A stretch of DNA of 64,000 nucleotides, from positions 118,917 through 182,916 of the forward strand of contig JABANN010000005.1 in the NCBI GenBank assembly GCA_013115125.1, given 5' to 3'. The notes beneath the pieces were generated by a model, which was given only the letters and a program-made list of their open reading frames with translations, was not told the DNA's origin and searched no databases. Origin of the DNA: Perkinsus olseni (taxonomy: Eukaryota > Perkinsozoa > Perkinsida). Shown here one piece after another: positions 35,821 to 46,667 of this stretch; the stretch's first letter is position 1, and every line of letters begins with the position of its first letter. A program made the position numbers and the translations under genes.

Positions 35821-38800
35821 TTAGGAGAACTCAACACCAGAGTCCCGCAGGGGTCCATGAGAGTCTTGGAGCGGTGTCAACGACTGGCGCTGTAGTCTGC
35901 GCAAAAAGACGAGCATATCACTCAGTACTCGACGCGACACGCCACTTAATAGAAATGCTGCCCACCCCGAGCTACTGAATGCGCTGCTGTGAGTTTTCCG
36001 CTTAGATCCTCCCCTAGCCGGGCCAGGAAGAGGCTGGCTTACGGGGCTCCAGTCCTCTTCAAGTACATCATCCACAGCACTCATCAACTACACGAGAACT
36101 CCTAGCTCGCGAGGCGAACCAACCTACTAGCTGGTCCTGCCGGCTCGGTCTCTTCGCGGAGGCCGTAAAAATCGCTGGCGCGGAGGGCCTGATGCTCCTC
36201 GGGAGCGAAGGGCTGAGCAATCCAAGCGTCACGGTCTCGCTGCTAGGTGGCGACTCTCAGACCTGGGCATGAACCGTCCGGTCGGCCTCTCCACGTCCTG
36301 GCCTTCAGTGGGCTGCCTTGGCGGCGGAGGCGAGTCCCCTTGCTGCAGAGGGGAGGTATCGCTAGTCGTCACCCCGTCAACTGGATTGGCATGGCGCGAG
36401 GTAGTGGAGAGAGTCCGGGAGGCCCCTAGTTTCAAACCTGACCGGGAGGTTGGATCCCATGTTTATTCGGACCCATCGCGTCCGACTGACGGGGTCGCTG
36501 GACGCGGGCGCGCGTCGCGTTTGCAACTACTAACGTCACCCGCTCTCCGCGGGCGAGCGAGCTCAACGCCGGGCATCCCGTCGCATGCTCTCAGAAGCCC
36601 CTACCCAAAGGGGCAACTTCTACCGCGTAGCATGACCTCAGAACTGCTAAGGCAGTGCCAGGCAGTGCGCTTCATTCTGCAGTACTCGAGAAGCCCTCGT
36701 CCGGCAGGTTCAGGCCAGAATGGCGTCAGGAAACGCTGACAATTCTTGCGGTAAAATTCTTGCTGCTGGCGCTGGCACTTCTCCAGATAGTTGAGTACAC
36801 GGGAGGTGCATCAGCCTCATCCAACGACGTGAGGAAAGCCGCCTACCTCTAATGCCATCGATCGACCTCCGCACTTCCCCAAGCCGCCTTTCAAACGCCT
36901 CCGAGTCCACCACTTCCATCCTCCCGCCAGACAGCTTCACATGGTCCTCTCCCGAAGCCAGGGAGTTCATCTGCTGCTTGATCTGAAGCAGGCCTCATCA
37001 ATATTCCTCCTTGACGCGCTTCGCTCCGCTGTCCTCGAGTCGCGACACTTTCACCGTGAATTACATGCCTTAGCACACCTCTTCCTGAGTGTTGCTCACC
37101 CGAACCACACAACACTCGAACCATCACTGGGCGAGCGAGATTCGAAATTGAAATTTTACGACCAATGAGTGCTTACTTCAGAGTACGACGCCAGTGTAGC
37201 CACTTCATCGTTCATCCCCATGGACTCCTACAGAAGGGAAGGCAGCCTCGGGGCCGTCCACCAGGCATGCTCACCTCCATCTGTATGGCTACGGCCTCGA
37301 CCTTCTCGCGTTTAGACTGCAGCTCACGGTGAATACCATCAACACGCTGCCACTCTGCGCGTATCTTAGGTTGAAGCTCGTGTTGCGTAAAATATAGGAG
37401 TGTCACCTTGGACTCAGCCTTCGACAGGAGCTCCTGCTCCTTACGATCCAAGGATGCTCTTAGCGAAGCGAAGGAGGCATGGATCCTGATCCCCAGATGA
37501 AACGATGCGCTACCGCTGAGGGTGAGTCAACCCACAACATTGAGCGGGACGTGAGAGGGCATCTAACCCTGAGCGCGTTTAGAAACAAACAAAGGCGAGA
37601 AGTGCAACAGTGGACCCCCTAGCCATGCGTAGCAACCCTTGCTCGGAGACTAATGCTCAATCCTCACGCTATGAAGACCTCAAGCCCACTCACGTCTCTT
37701 TGGTCTTCTCCAATAATGCATCTAAGTCACGGCGGTTCTGGTCCACGTCCGCCTCGGATTGGCGGATGTCCCCCAGCCTACTAGCCAGACCCCTCTGTAG
37801 CTCCTCTATCCGACTCCGTGCCTGAGAAAGTTGGAGACGCCTCCGCCACAGCAACAACGAGGCTCACCAAGGGCAGCGCTTTCTTGAGCAGAAAGACTTG
37901 ATTCAAATGCTTCGTGTGTTCTTCGCTCCTCATGACGCACTCCGAACACATCGGAGGGCCCTCGCAGGACAGACAGAAGTACTGCACATGCTCCGACTCA
38001 TGCGCCGGGCACGTCCTTATCATCCTGAGGTGGTCTATAAACTAGCATGAAGGAAGGGTGCTGAGTACTTCACTGAGACTGGCAGCTGCGATGAGGACTG
38101 TGCTGTTGCCCTGCGGGAGGCATTCAGGGAGGCCATGGCAGCAACGGGTTCGATCGGAGACAGGTGGTGGTCAACCATCCGTCCCCGTCTGTGAATCAGA
38201 CCTGAACGGAGGCGAGAGCGGTCCTTGTAGAGGTAATGCTGACGCTCCTACTAGCGCACTTCTCACAGAAGTCCTCGTCGCAATTGGCGCATCGGATAGA
38301 TGCCACATCCCGGGCGCACTGACCGCAGCTGGGGACCGCAGGGAGGCTGCCGCCGCCCCCTCCAGAACTGTTCAACGTGAAGGAGCCTGTGAGCCAGCAC
38401 GAGAATTCGCGCCAGAATCTCTGCGAACCATTCGGTATGGAAAGAAGGGATGAAATACGACCCGCGTACCTCGTGGCCCTAGACGAGAGTTGGACGTCCT
38501 TCGATCGTCCACGGTTCCCCGCGGAGGAGGAGATACTGAGAAGCTGTTGGCAGCCACTCCGCCGACTGACGGGCGACTGTTGTTGAGGTTGCCATGGCCG
38601 TTGACGGGCGTCACCGTACTGGGCGGTGGAGGGTACTGGCTTCTGTCAACTGGAGGGTGACACGAGCCTCAGGACAGCATCACCTGAGCTGCTCAGCACT
38701 GTCCGAGTCGACATCGGTTATGCTACCACACCTTCCACAAATCACCTGAACACCAGGCTAGACTCACGCCTTGCTCAGCGGCGTTGAGCTCTCACAACGT

Positions 38801-38912
38801 AGCCCTTGTCCCTGGTTTCCATGTTGTTAGCAGCGCATCCGAGACAGAGGTTGTGGTCACATACTAGAATCAGGGCGTCGTCGAGGACACCATCGCAGGA
38901 AGCGCAATGCAT
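35821..38912 (-). CDS. TRIM-type protein: RING, two B-boxes, coiled coil
   Basis: From the ATG at 38912: MHCASCDGVLDDALILVCDHNLCLGCAA, then after an intron GYVVICGRCGS, completing a RING finger (CxxC, CxHxxCxxC, CxxC). A Ser/Pro-rich linker exon follows (VTPVNGHGNLNNSRPS). B-box 1 reads CGQCARDVASIRCANC with DEDFCEKCA. B-box 2 reads CPAHESEHVQYFCLSC with MCSECVMRSEEHTKH. Several short coiled-coil exons follow (ARSRIEELQRGLASRLGD near 37800, KIRAEWQRVDGIHREL near 37350, VVDSEAFERRLGEVRR near 36880). The last stretch reads MSAVDDVLEEDWSPVS and runs to the stop at 35821. The RING/B-box/B-box/coiled-coil order defines TRIM proteins, which act as E3 ubiquitin ligases and self-associate through the coil. 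No C-terminal SPRY or similar domain was seen. Exons near 36100-36700 are uncertain. Confidence 0.75.
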
Positions 38913-39616
38913 CACCACTCGACGACACGATAACTGCTGTGAAGACGAACGCACTAGAACCCCGAACAACACGTGAGAGTTACTTTGACGCTTGTTGAGT
39001 AAATTCCGTAGACTCTATCTTGCAGCGGTGAGAAGCAACGATGGAGCTAAGCTAGGTTGCCGATGACAATAAGACAGCAGATGAAACGTCGGATTCCAGA
39101 CGGCAGAACTAGGGTGTTGCGTGCTCAATCAGTCGGTCTCTAACAGACGTTATCGCTAACATGTGTTCCACATGTGTTCCAGCGCTCCATTTTCACCCTC
39201 TATGCGCGGTCAACGACAACACAGCAGCCACAACAGTTGAATGAGTCTTGGCAAGAAGATTCCAACAGAAGGGTTAACCCAGCTTAGGCCGATCCGCAAG
39301 AGGGACCGCAGCTCATGCACAATGCTTCTCTACCTCAGAGGGATTCTACGACCCTTCTAGAATCCGTTGCTGGATCATCAATCTGATGCAACACAATACT
39401 TCATTGGTGAGTCTGCAAAAGAGAGTCAAAGAAAGTGATACAAAGTCAACTATGATACGTATGCTGCTTTGACACCAGCACAAGCCGACCTAACACATAC
39501 GTTTCAATTACGGAAATCTCGTACTCGCCTTCTCCGTCGCAGCACAGCGACCGCTCGAAATAGCGAGCACTCATAATAACAACTAGCCCATGATAATCAT
39601 GCCATGGCCATAGAAC
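38913..39616. other. intergenic
   Basis: Between the TRIM-like gene and zinc-finger paralogue A. No exon or named motif seen. Confidence 0.5.
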
Positions 39617-40058
39617 TCATACGTCAGGCGATGAAGCCACAGAGAATGGCTCAGACACGAATGCATCAGCGAGGACGGCAGGTTCTAGCACGCCCGTGTC
39701 CATCATTGAAACATCGCCAAGTAAACCGGGTTCGCCCTCGATGAGAACAGGGACCACCAGCTCAGCGTCTCGTCGTTTCCGCCGGGTTTGCTTTTGCGGC
39801 GTCGGACAACCTGCAGGGAAATATCAGCTTTCAGGTAGAGCCATTGATTTCGTCACATCTTTTGGAGTCCTGATGTCGCTTCAACTGCCGCACACACACT
39901 TCCCTGCCGCACACCGGGCATGGAACTCTCGGCAACTTCCTCATGAAGTGCTTGACAGTAAAATGACTGCCAGCGCAGTGCTTCGTATGAGAATCTCTCC
40001 TGCTAGGGGCGATGATCTTACGGCACTGCTGGCACTCAAGGCGGTCGTATTTGCTCAT
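39617..40058 (-). CDS. small zinc-finger protein, paralogue A
   Basis: The ATG at 40058 starts MSKYDRLECQQC, followed by H...HC and a second finger, PRVPCPVCGREV with L..HQDSKRC, giving two CxxC-H-C/H type fingers. An intron of about 46 nt in phase 1 (donor after AGAT, ending ccctgcag) leads to a basic then acidic tail (PTPQKQTRRKRRDAEL, later VSMMDTGVLEPAVLAD) with stop at 39617-39619. It has the same layout and intron phase as paralogue B, 0.9 kb away. The basic patch after the fingers looks like a nuclear signal. Nucleic-acid binding is inferred, not shown. Confidence 0.65.
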
Positions 40059-40990
40059 GTAATTACGAGGGGGTGCTCGAACTGGGTGAGGAGGTTGAAG
40101 AAGCTCAGGAAAGCAACGTCCTACTCAGCCACAATACCGCAATTCGCCTTCGAAGTACAGTTTCTGTCATCTAGCAGCCATCTGGAAATCTTTCAAGATC
40201 AGACTATACACGAATTTCATCAAGTTTGAGAAGTAAATTTTGCATATATACGACGTAAAATGAGTAGCCGCACAGAAACTGCCGACACACCGCTTTTTCG
40301 AAGAAGGAACGAGAAAGCCTCGGGCATCCGAGAGGGACCTCTTTGAATAGACTGTCACGTCCACTAGGTGTGCACGCGTGCACAGCAGCCCTCGGTGCCG
40401 TGAAGGCGACATACAGTACATGAAAGTCAATTAAGTATGTCCATGATCGGTGCTCAGTACGCATACGCTGGTTATAACGGCATGTTCGAACCAATGGGAA
40501 TGGTAAGATGGCTAGCGCCGGTGCCTCAGGGAAGCGATCAGTCTACTTAGTAGCACGGCTCTCTTCACCAACCACCGCCTTCCACCACCCATTCCAGAAT
40601 TCATCCGCACAACACAAATCGACCTTGAAAAATCACGTAATTTCATAATCCATTGGAGCGCTGTAGCAGCGTGAACAAAACTTAACTGGTTGAGCGGACG
40701 AACTCCACTGGCGTTGCTACTATGCCGACCAATGCCAGGATCGACTGATGATAGGCCTGACTATGCTAACGTTACCGCTGTGGGCCCAAGCCAACCAAAA
40801 ATGGCAAAATCGACATTCACTCGCACCAGTCCGCTTCGCTCCGCTACAGCGTTCATTATTTCAATTAGTAATAGTGAATCAATCACTAGGTTCTATCATC
40901 ACCGATAGAGAGAACGTAGACACCGGTTATAGAAATAGGAGATTCACCCGCCATACAGCCGAAGCAGCGCAAAAACACTGCTTATCCCGC
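40059..40990. other. intergenic between zinc-finger paralogues
   Basis: No exon recognised. A copy of the GCTTCGCTCCGC motif lies at 40832-40845. Confidence 0.5.
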
Positions 40991-41575
40991 TCAACTGTCG
41001 GGTGATGAGGATGATGCTACTGATATGGGTGAGGATAGTACAGTAACAACGGACCAAGCATCAAGCATGGAGATCACGGACGCTCCGTCGCTGTTATCGT
41101 CGACTTCCATAACGTCCATCTGGGAGTCATCGGCAGCGCGTTTATGACGCAGCTCCACCGTTCTGGCCTCCGAGGCCATGGGAGACGTCGGACCAGCCCT
41201 CTCTCCTTGTCTTTGTCGTAGTGGTTGTTCTTGGTTTCGTTCTTTTTGTCGTCGTCGTTGTCGTCTTTGCTTTTGCTGTTCTTCTTGCGGTTGTTGCCAT
41301 AGACGACTCGGATTACCTGCTAATAAGAAAAGTGAGCTCAATCGAAGGTGGTCATAGCCACCGCTTACGCCGTTACATCTCTTAGACTCCTGATGCATTC
41401 GCAACCAACTCTCGCCCACTTCCAACCCACAGAGGGGGCAGTTCACCCTTGGACGTTTCCTCACTCGAGCGTCGCCGAAAAGGCTGGCAACACAACGCTG
41501 CATGTGAGCACCCATCTTGCTTCTGGAGGTCAATCTGTTGCACTGTCGGCACTCGATTCGGTCGTCCTTGCCCAT
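40991..41575 (-). CDS. small zinc-finger protein, paralogue B
   Basis: The ATG at 41575 starts MGKDDRIECRQC, then H..RC, and the second finger PRVNCPLCGLEV with WLRMHQESKRC, matching paralogue A residue by residue at the metal ligands. The intron (donor after AGAT, gtaacggcg...attagcag) has the same phase as in A. The tail begins NPSRLWQQPQEEQQKQ and is Gln/Arg-rich, then Ser/Asp-rich, ending SSSSPDS at 40991. Probable nuclear zinc-finger protein from a local duplication; the tails have diverged much more than the fingers. Confidence 0.65.
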   Translation of the reverse strand: MGKDDRIECRQCNRLTSRSKMGAHMQRCVASLFGDARVRKRPRVNCPLCGLEVGESWLRMHQESKRCNGVSGGYDHLRLSSLFLLAGNPSRLWQQPQEEQQKQRRQRRRQKERNQEQPLRQRQGERAGPTSPMASEARTVELRHKRAADDSQMDVMEVDDNSDGASVISMLDAWSVVTVLSSPISVASSSSPDS

Positions 41576-42379
41576 AGTGATGGCGAGAGCGTCAGCGGAC
41601 AAAATCAAGCCAGTGCGGCGACCTCGCCTTCACCGCGGTTAAGTGTCTGCGCACTACATGGAGCGATTGTTTCTGAGAAGGAGAACCCGCTTCATCTGCC
41701 CTACCGGAATTCCAGCGTCAGAAGCACTCAGTAGCACGTCCACAAGTATACGGTAAAGCTTAACCTATCAGGGTGCACGCTAAACGACGTATCCGATGAC
41801 GCTGAAGGGGACAAGTAAAAAGTCCAACTGAGCTCGACACAGAGTTCCGGAAATAAACATGAAGGAGAAGTCACGAAGGTGATGCGAAAGCACTCCCGAT
41901 ACTCGGAGTTCACACGGGGGTACACGATCGTTTGCAAACAATGGATGACATCCAGCGAAGGGTCACTAGAGGGAAAAGTCGAAGTCCTAAGGCAATGACA
42001 AGAAGGCGGGCGAGCGAGGCTTCCTCACAGCAGAACGTTCTCTCCACTCTCACCCTTCACCACCATCGCCACGGAGATACCCAAGCTCAGCTCAGTGATA
42101 CTGAACCGATCCTGGCATACTGCACGCATGCACAAGAGCAACTTCTGCACGCCCTGCTCGACTAAGTCACACCACCACCAGAGTCCTCTTTGGGAATGCC
42201 CTCTCCTCAGCAGTCGAGTCAAGTACCAATTGGCTTTCCGAGTAGACGAGACGGACGCAGACGGAACGGAGTAGACGGATGAAATTTACCCGAGCTTTCC
42301 GAATTTTGACGAAATTTCGCGAAAGACTTCATCAATTCTCCCTGCTAGAACTCAACTGTGCGGGTCGAGAAACTACAAT
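41576..42379. other. intergenic
   Basis: A partial copy of the 42-nt intron element (reverse orientation, TGCACGCATGCACAAGAG) lies around 42114-42137. No coding exon that I can support. Confidence 0.5.
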
Positions 42380-43882
42380 CTATTCGACGACGGCAGCAGC
42401 ATGCTTCAACCACCACCACACACCATCCATGCCCACGTGAATTCTCTCAACGCCGACCGATCTCGCAAATTCCAGAACGGCCCACATCAGGGGCGGATGC
42501 TGGCACGTAAAATCATGGCCGCTCACAACGCCCAGCGGGGAGACTTTCGGATACCACAGGCGAAGGTCATTCTTTACGTTCTGGTACGTGTGGGGACCGT
42601 CGATGAAAACCATATCGATGGACTCATCCGCCACCGTTTCGGCGACCTCGCTGGAGGTGTTAGGGAGAATCTTAGCTCGATCATGGTACTTCGCAAGAGC
42701 CCGAAGAGCGTTTTCGTCGAGATTAGGATCCATAGCAACGTAGTTGACAAGATGATCATATCTGTCGAGCAGCACTCTGCCATTCGGGCCACAGGCCATC
42801 CCCACTTCAACGAAACTACCCTTCGGTGATTTTCCTAAGTCAGTGAAGAGACGATCGAGCACATCCCAGTGGCGACCGTAAATCTCATAGCTCCACTGGA
42901 CTTGCGGGAGACCTTCCAGCACGGCGACCGAGCCACCGCTCGCGGCAATGACTTCATCGTACAGCTGTTCCAAGGCCACCATCAGTTGCGCTCGCTCGTG
43001 TGACTGCCGCCATAGACCGCTCCCGTGCAGCACACTCTGAATTGAAAGATTCTCTTGCGCACCCAACATGTCTGTGATTCCCTTTCCGAGCTCAGAGACG
43101 AGACCGCCGAGCTCCGAAGAGCTGTTGGAGACCACAGACTGGATAGTCGCCGAATAGCCATGCATCAGATTTACTGCCTTCGATGACAGTTTCGAGATGG
43201 TGCCGTCCTCAAGAACCTCCCCAGCGGTCATTGCGACGGCAATAGGGAAGAGGCGCTGTAGCAGCTGTCGCGTTGCTTCACACCAGTACACGACTGCCTC
43301 GCCGAGATCAGCACCACAGGCTGACAGAACGCGTACGTGCCGAAGAGGGTGGATGGGGTGGAGCTTCGTGGTGTCACAAACGGCTGGATCGGACACGAAC
43401 GCTTCCAGTATATCCACACCGTAGAGTGATGACTGAGAAAGAAGCAGACAACTCCGGGAAGACGAAGGCGGACCCCGAGCCAATGAAGCACGAGAGATTC
43501 TCCAATGAGAACTCCACAGGGCGATGGCAGCGAGCCGAAGCATTGAAATGGCAGGTAGAATCGTACGGATGTGCGATTAGCCATCTGTTACTGTACTCAT
43601 TATGCGCCAATCGCCTTGTGCATGCGTGCATAAATGATCCGAAGCGACAATATCACAGTGGTTTGACCGACTGTGGGGGAAAAGGCGAGGCTTACAGCTG
43701 CCCTGACTCACATTGAGGTAGCCTCGACTGCCGGCAAGGGGAAGGATGGGACCCGAGAGGAACTCATAGCACTCGTCACAGTCCCCCAAACAGTGCCCCT
43801 CAGGCAACACCCAGTCCACAGCACCGTGCACTGGTGAGATCAGTCCGTAAATAAGAAGGAAGTACGAGGAAACGAGAGCCAT
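42380..43882 (-). CDS. class I SAM-dependent methyltransferase-like protein with signal peptide
   Basis: Exon 1 starts at 43882 with a signal peptide (MALVSSYFLLIYGLISPVHG) and a small Cys cluster (CLGDCDECYEF), and ends at 43712. The intron (about 43438-43711) holds a copy of the 42-nt element. Exon 2 continues SSLYGVDILEAF and runs to 42380 without a break. Its C-terminal half is a methyltransferase fold: KGSFVEVGMACGPNG (motif I region), NYVAM DPNL, then ADESIDMVFIDGPHTYQ and VVSGHDFTC, as in the Methyltransf_24 family. The first half is helical with no named family. The signal peptide suggests action in the secretory pathway or outside the cell. Substrate unknown; calling it a methyltransferase rests on the motifs. 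Confidence 0.7.
43594..43635 (+). repeat. 42-nt intron element, copy 1
   Basis: TACTCATTATGCGCC, then CTTGTGCATGCGTGCATAAAT. It lies inside the methyltransferase-like gene's intron, antisense to the host gene. Confidence 0.85.
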
Positions 43883-44189
43883 GGTTATTGAGATGCACAC
43901 GATGACAATACTAGGACACTGATAGAAGCTCCTTGACGAACAGTCTGATTGCACTGTAAACTATACAGTCTTTGACTATGAACTCACACAGACGTGCTTG
44001 GACCCTGGCCGGTTGAAGAGCTGTCTGGCCGCCTCTTGAACACTGCAGCTCGACGCGCGAACAGCCGTGTGCTGCCCTAGTGTAATACTTTTGGCGGCAA
44101 CCGGCGGTTCCCACAGGGGATGATACAAATCGAATTCGGCCACACAACACTAGCGCAGGTCTTTAGAGAAGTGACTATCTCCACACTGA
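43883..44189. other. intergenic
   Basis: Between the methyltransferase-like gene start and the kinesin-like gene end. Nothing recognised. Confidence 0.5.
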
Positions 44190-46667
44190 TCACTCTCTAT
44201 GAGCTTCTGTCATGAACTGCGTGAAAAGTTCTCGCTCTCGGAGTTTATCGCGCAACAGTTCCGACGGCGAGCCGATGGTCGTGACGATGACGTCAGAGCT
44301 CCTCAGATTTTGCGAAGTGCACGCTCCGACCTTGGATACCAGCTCATCTATCTCAGAGCCCATCTCCTTGAGGCACTCCTCTGGGAAGCACCGCCACGCT
44401 CGTGGGTCAGTCCGAGAAGCCACACCAGGACACGACCGGGCCTTCTGCATGAACTCAAGGCTCGCTAGAGTCTCTCCGAATGCCTCTGGGCTAGTGGACA
44501 AAGGAACCAGAACGAACCCTCGACCTGCAGAGCAACCCACTGAAGAGGCTCGCGTGGATCAGTACCCACCCCCGGCTCCAAGACCAGCCTGACAGAGCTT
44601 GGTCAACTTTGAGTCTCTCCAGCCAGCGACAACTCGGCGGTCCTTCGCCTGCGCTTGCAGTTCGGACAAGACATGGATGATCTTGTTGAACGCTTTTAAG
44701 GTGAAGTCCTCTCGCTTGACGCTCCCTGAAACGGCGGCCGCCACAGTGACTGGAATGGTCGAAGCATTCCTCACCATTTTTGTTCTGCAGCTGGTTGACA
44801 GCTGGGGCAAAGGGACCTTGAAAGAAGGGGGACTCAGTTACTCATTATGCGCTGACCATCTTGTGCATGCGTGCAGAGCTAATACTCCACACTCCAGAAC
44901 TAAGAACTTAGATAAGCCTGACGAACTAGATCCTAAAGATGAGGAGAACTAATAGAACGGAAAAAGATGAAGAACCAAAAGATAAGCCTTCCCGTCTTAT
45001 GTTGACTGTGGAAAAGCAACAGCGCCACGCAACGCTTCTTCTTACCACCCCCTCCATGCTCTGCACCAGCCAAGTCCAAAAAGTGCAATCTGCACATCCG
45101 ATGACTCCCCAGGCCGTCTCCAAACCTGCACCGGCCGAGTCACTCAAGTTCCCCCATGTGGCTTACAGTAGAGTGAGGGTGACCAATGCATGCGCGCGGG
45201 CGTCCTTCTTTCTCGCTCCGCCCGAAACGAAGATCCCTGGTTCTCGTACATTCGCCCTCACCCGGGACAGCGAATCCTGCGAGGAAGGCACTCACATGCC
45301 GTTCCACTCAGAAATTGAGCTCGCTCGCTCAGTGGACAATTTTTTTGACACGACTGTTACGCTCCATCCCTGAGGAATGGTCGTGTCAAAAAATGGGAGG
45401 ATCCTCGTTTACACGTGCAGAGTAGTCTGAACTATTCTTAATATCCGTCCGTCTCCGAAGCTCCCCTTGGCCTTGCGTTCCACGTATGAGTAAGAATACT
45501 ATAACACCGGCCCCACCTCGATGTCTGCCTCGGACGCTATCCTCTCACAGGCCAGGTCACCCTCAATGGCAAAGCCTTCGAAAGGCCCTCTATCTCGGAC
45601 TCGCAGAGAGGGATTGAAGTCCGGTGACACGAGACAGTCGGCCAACAGCTCCGTCAAAACCCCTACACGCCCTCGTCCACTGCACGATTGACACGGATGG
45701 GAGTACCAGCTTTCATCGCCTTTATCGTGGCCCGTTTCCAATAGAGATCCTTCTGAGCGGCGGCGAGAGCCACCCGACAGCACAACCTAAGCGCAGGAAC
45801 GTCGGAGGGCAGTGATTCACTGGCAGTGAAGATCTGTTGCTTCGCCGTTGTTGGTCATAGACAAGCCAAAGTAAGAAGGAGTGTAGAGCTTATCTACTTG
45901 TGAAGCTTACTCTCTCGAGGGGAACCAGCTATGCACGCATGCACAAGACGATCGGCGCATAATGAGTAGCAGGACCGCTCCTACTCTATGACGCCCGCCT
46001 GCTGCCCTTCGCCGCAGGAGGAGCCCCACATTTGAGGAGACCCTCCACCAGTGCCACGAGGCCCTACGTAGACCACAGTAGCCTCTCCACCGGTATGGAC
46101 TACATCCTCTATTGCTCGGCTTAGCACAGAAGGCAAGCCTGATCAGAGCATGGCACAACTACTAACACGGGGCGTACGACGATGGACGAGTGGAGTGGGA
46201 TCTTGAAGCAGGCGCAGCCACGGGAGAGTCCATGCGACACAGAGGTGAGTGTGCAATAGCGATCGGCCAAACATGCGAGCTAGTGGCGTTCGGACGGGCG
46301 TACAATTTGCTCTGTAGTGGGCCTCGCCGAGTTATGTGACTGCATGACAGACCGATTGAGCGCTGAGGTCAAAGCATGCACCATTCGAAGCGAAAAGATG
46401 CCGAAGCTGTTGATCTGGCATGACTGGACTTACCGCGTCACCCTCACTCCGCACGTGAAGATCGAACGCTCAATTGAACGTGAACACTGTGTCAACACCC
46501 CCGGACCCACGCGGCGTAGGAGAACCGTAGATTTCCTCCATCATCACGATATCGTCAATCAGGTAACTCCTTGGCTTCAGTGCTGTCGAGTTGGGTCTTT
46601 TGATTCTCACAACTTTCTCTGAAGGAATCCGGTTCGGCAGGAAGAGCCCCTCCGGCAGTTTTCGACC
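44190..46667 (-). CDS. kinesin-like protein with degenerate P-loop
   Basis: Motor-domain pieces appear in order on the minus strand. Near 46667-46470: LPEGLFLPNRIPSEK, VRIKRPNSTALKPR, VDTVFTFN. Near 46120-45980: LSRAIEDVVHTGGEATVVYV then GPRGTGGGSPQMWG at the P-loop place, where kinesins have GQTGSGKT. Near 45660-45500: NPSLRVRDRGPFEGFAIEG. Near 45080: LHFLDLAGAEHGGG (switch II DLAGSE). Near 44720-44590: FTLKAFNKIIHVLSELQ and WRDSKLTKLCQAGLG. Near 44500: LVPLSTSPEAFGETLASLEF. The stop is at 44190. The Walker-A lysine is missing (Gly there), so ATP binding is doubtful. Little follows the motor, so tail and cargo are unknown. The N-terminus may extend toward 47100. Introns carry two copies of the 42-nt element and a hairpin. 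Confidence 0.68.
44837..44882 (+). repeat. 42-nt intron element, copy 2
   Basis: GTTACTCATTATGCGC, then CTTGTGCATGCGTGCAGAGC. Between two kinesin exons, antisense to the gene. Confidence 0.85.
45341..45393. repeat. perfect 14-bp hairpin, 25-nt loop
   Basis: TTTTTTGACACGAC at 45341-45354 pairs with GTCGTGTCAAAAAA at 45380-45393. It lies between kinesin exons. Confidence 0.85.
45927..45970 (-). repeat. 42-nt intron element, copy 3
   Basis: Minus strand reads CTACTCATTATGCGCCGATC, then CTTGTGCATGCGTGCATAGC. It lies between the P-loop exon and the next kinesin exon, in sense orientation. Confidence 0.9.

Noticed and set aside
41932-42165. Plus-strand 77-codon frame rich in Arg and Gln
   Set aside because: It overlaps a partial copy of the intron element and has no other support.
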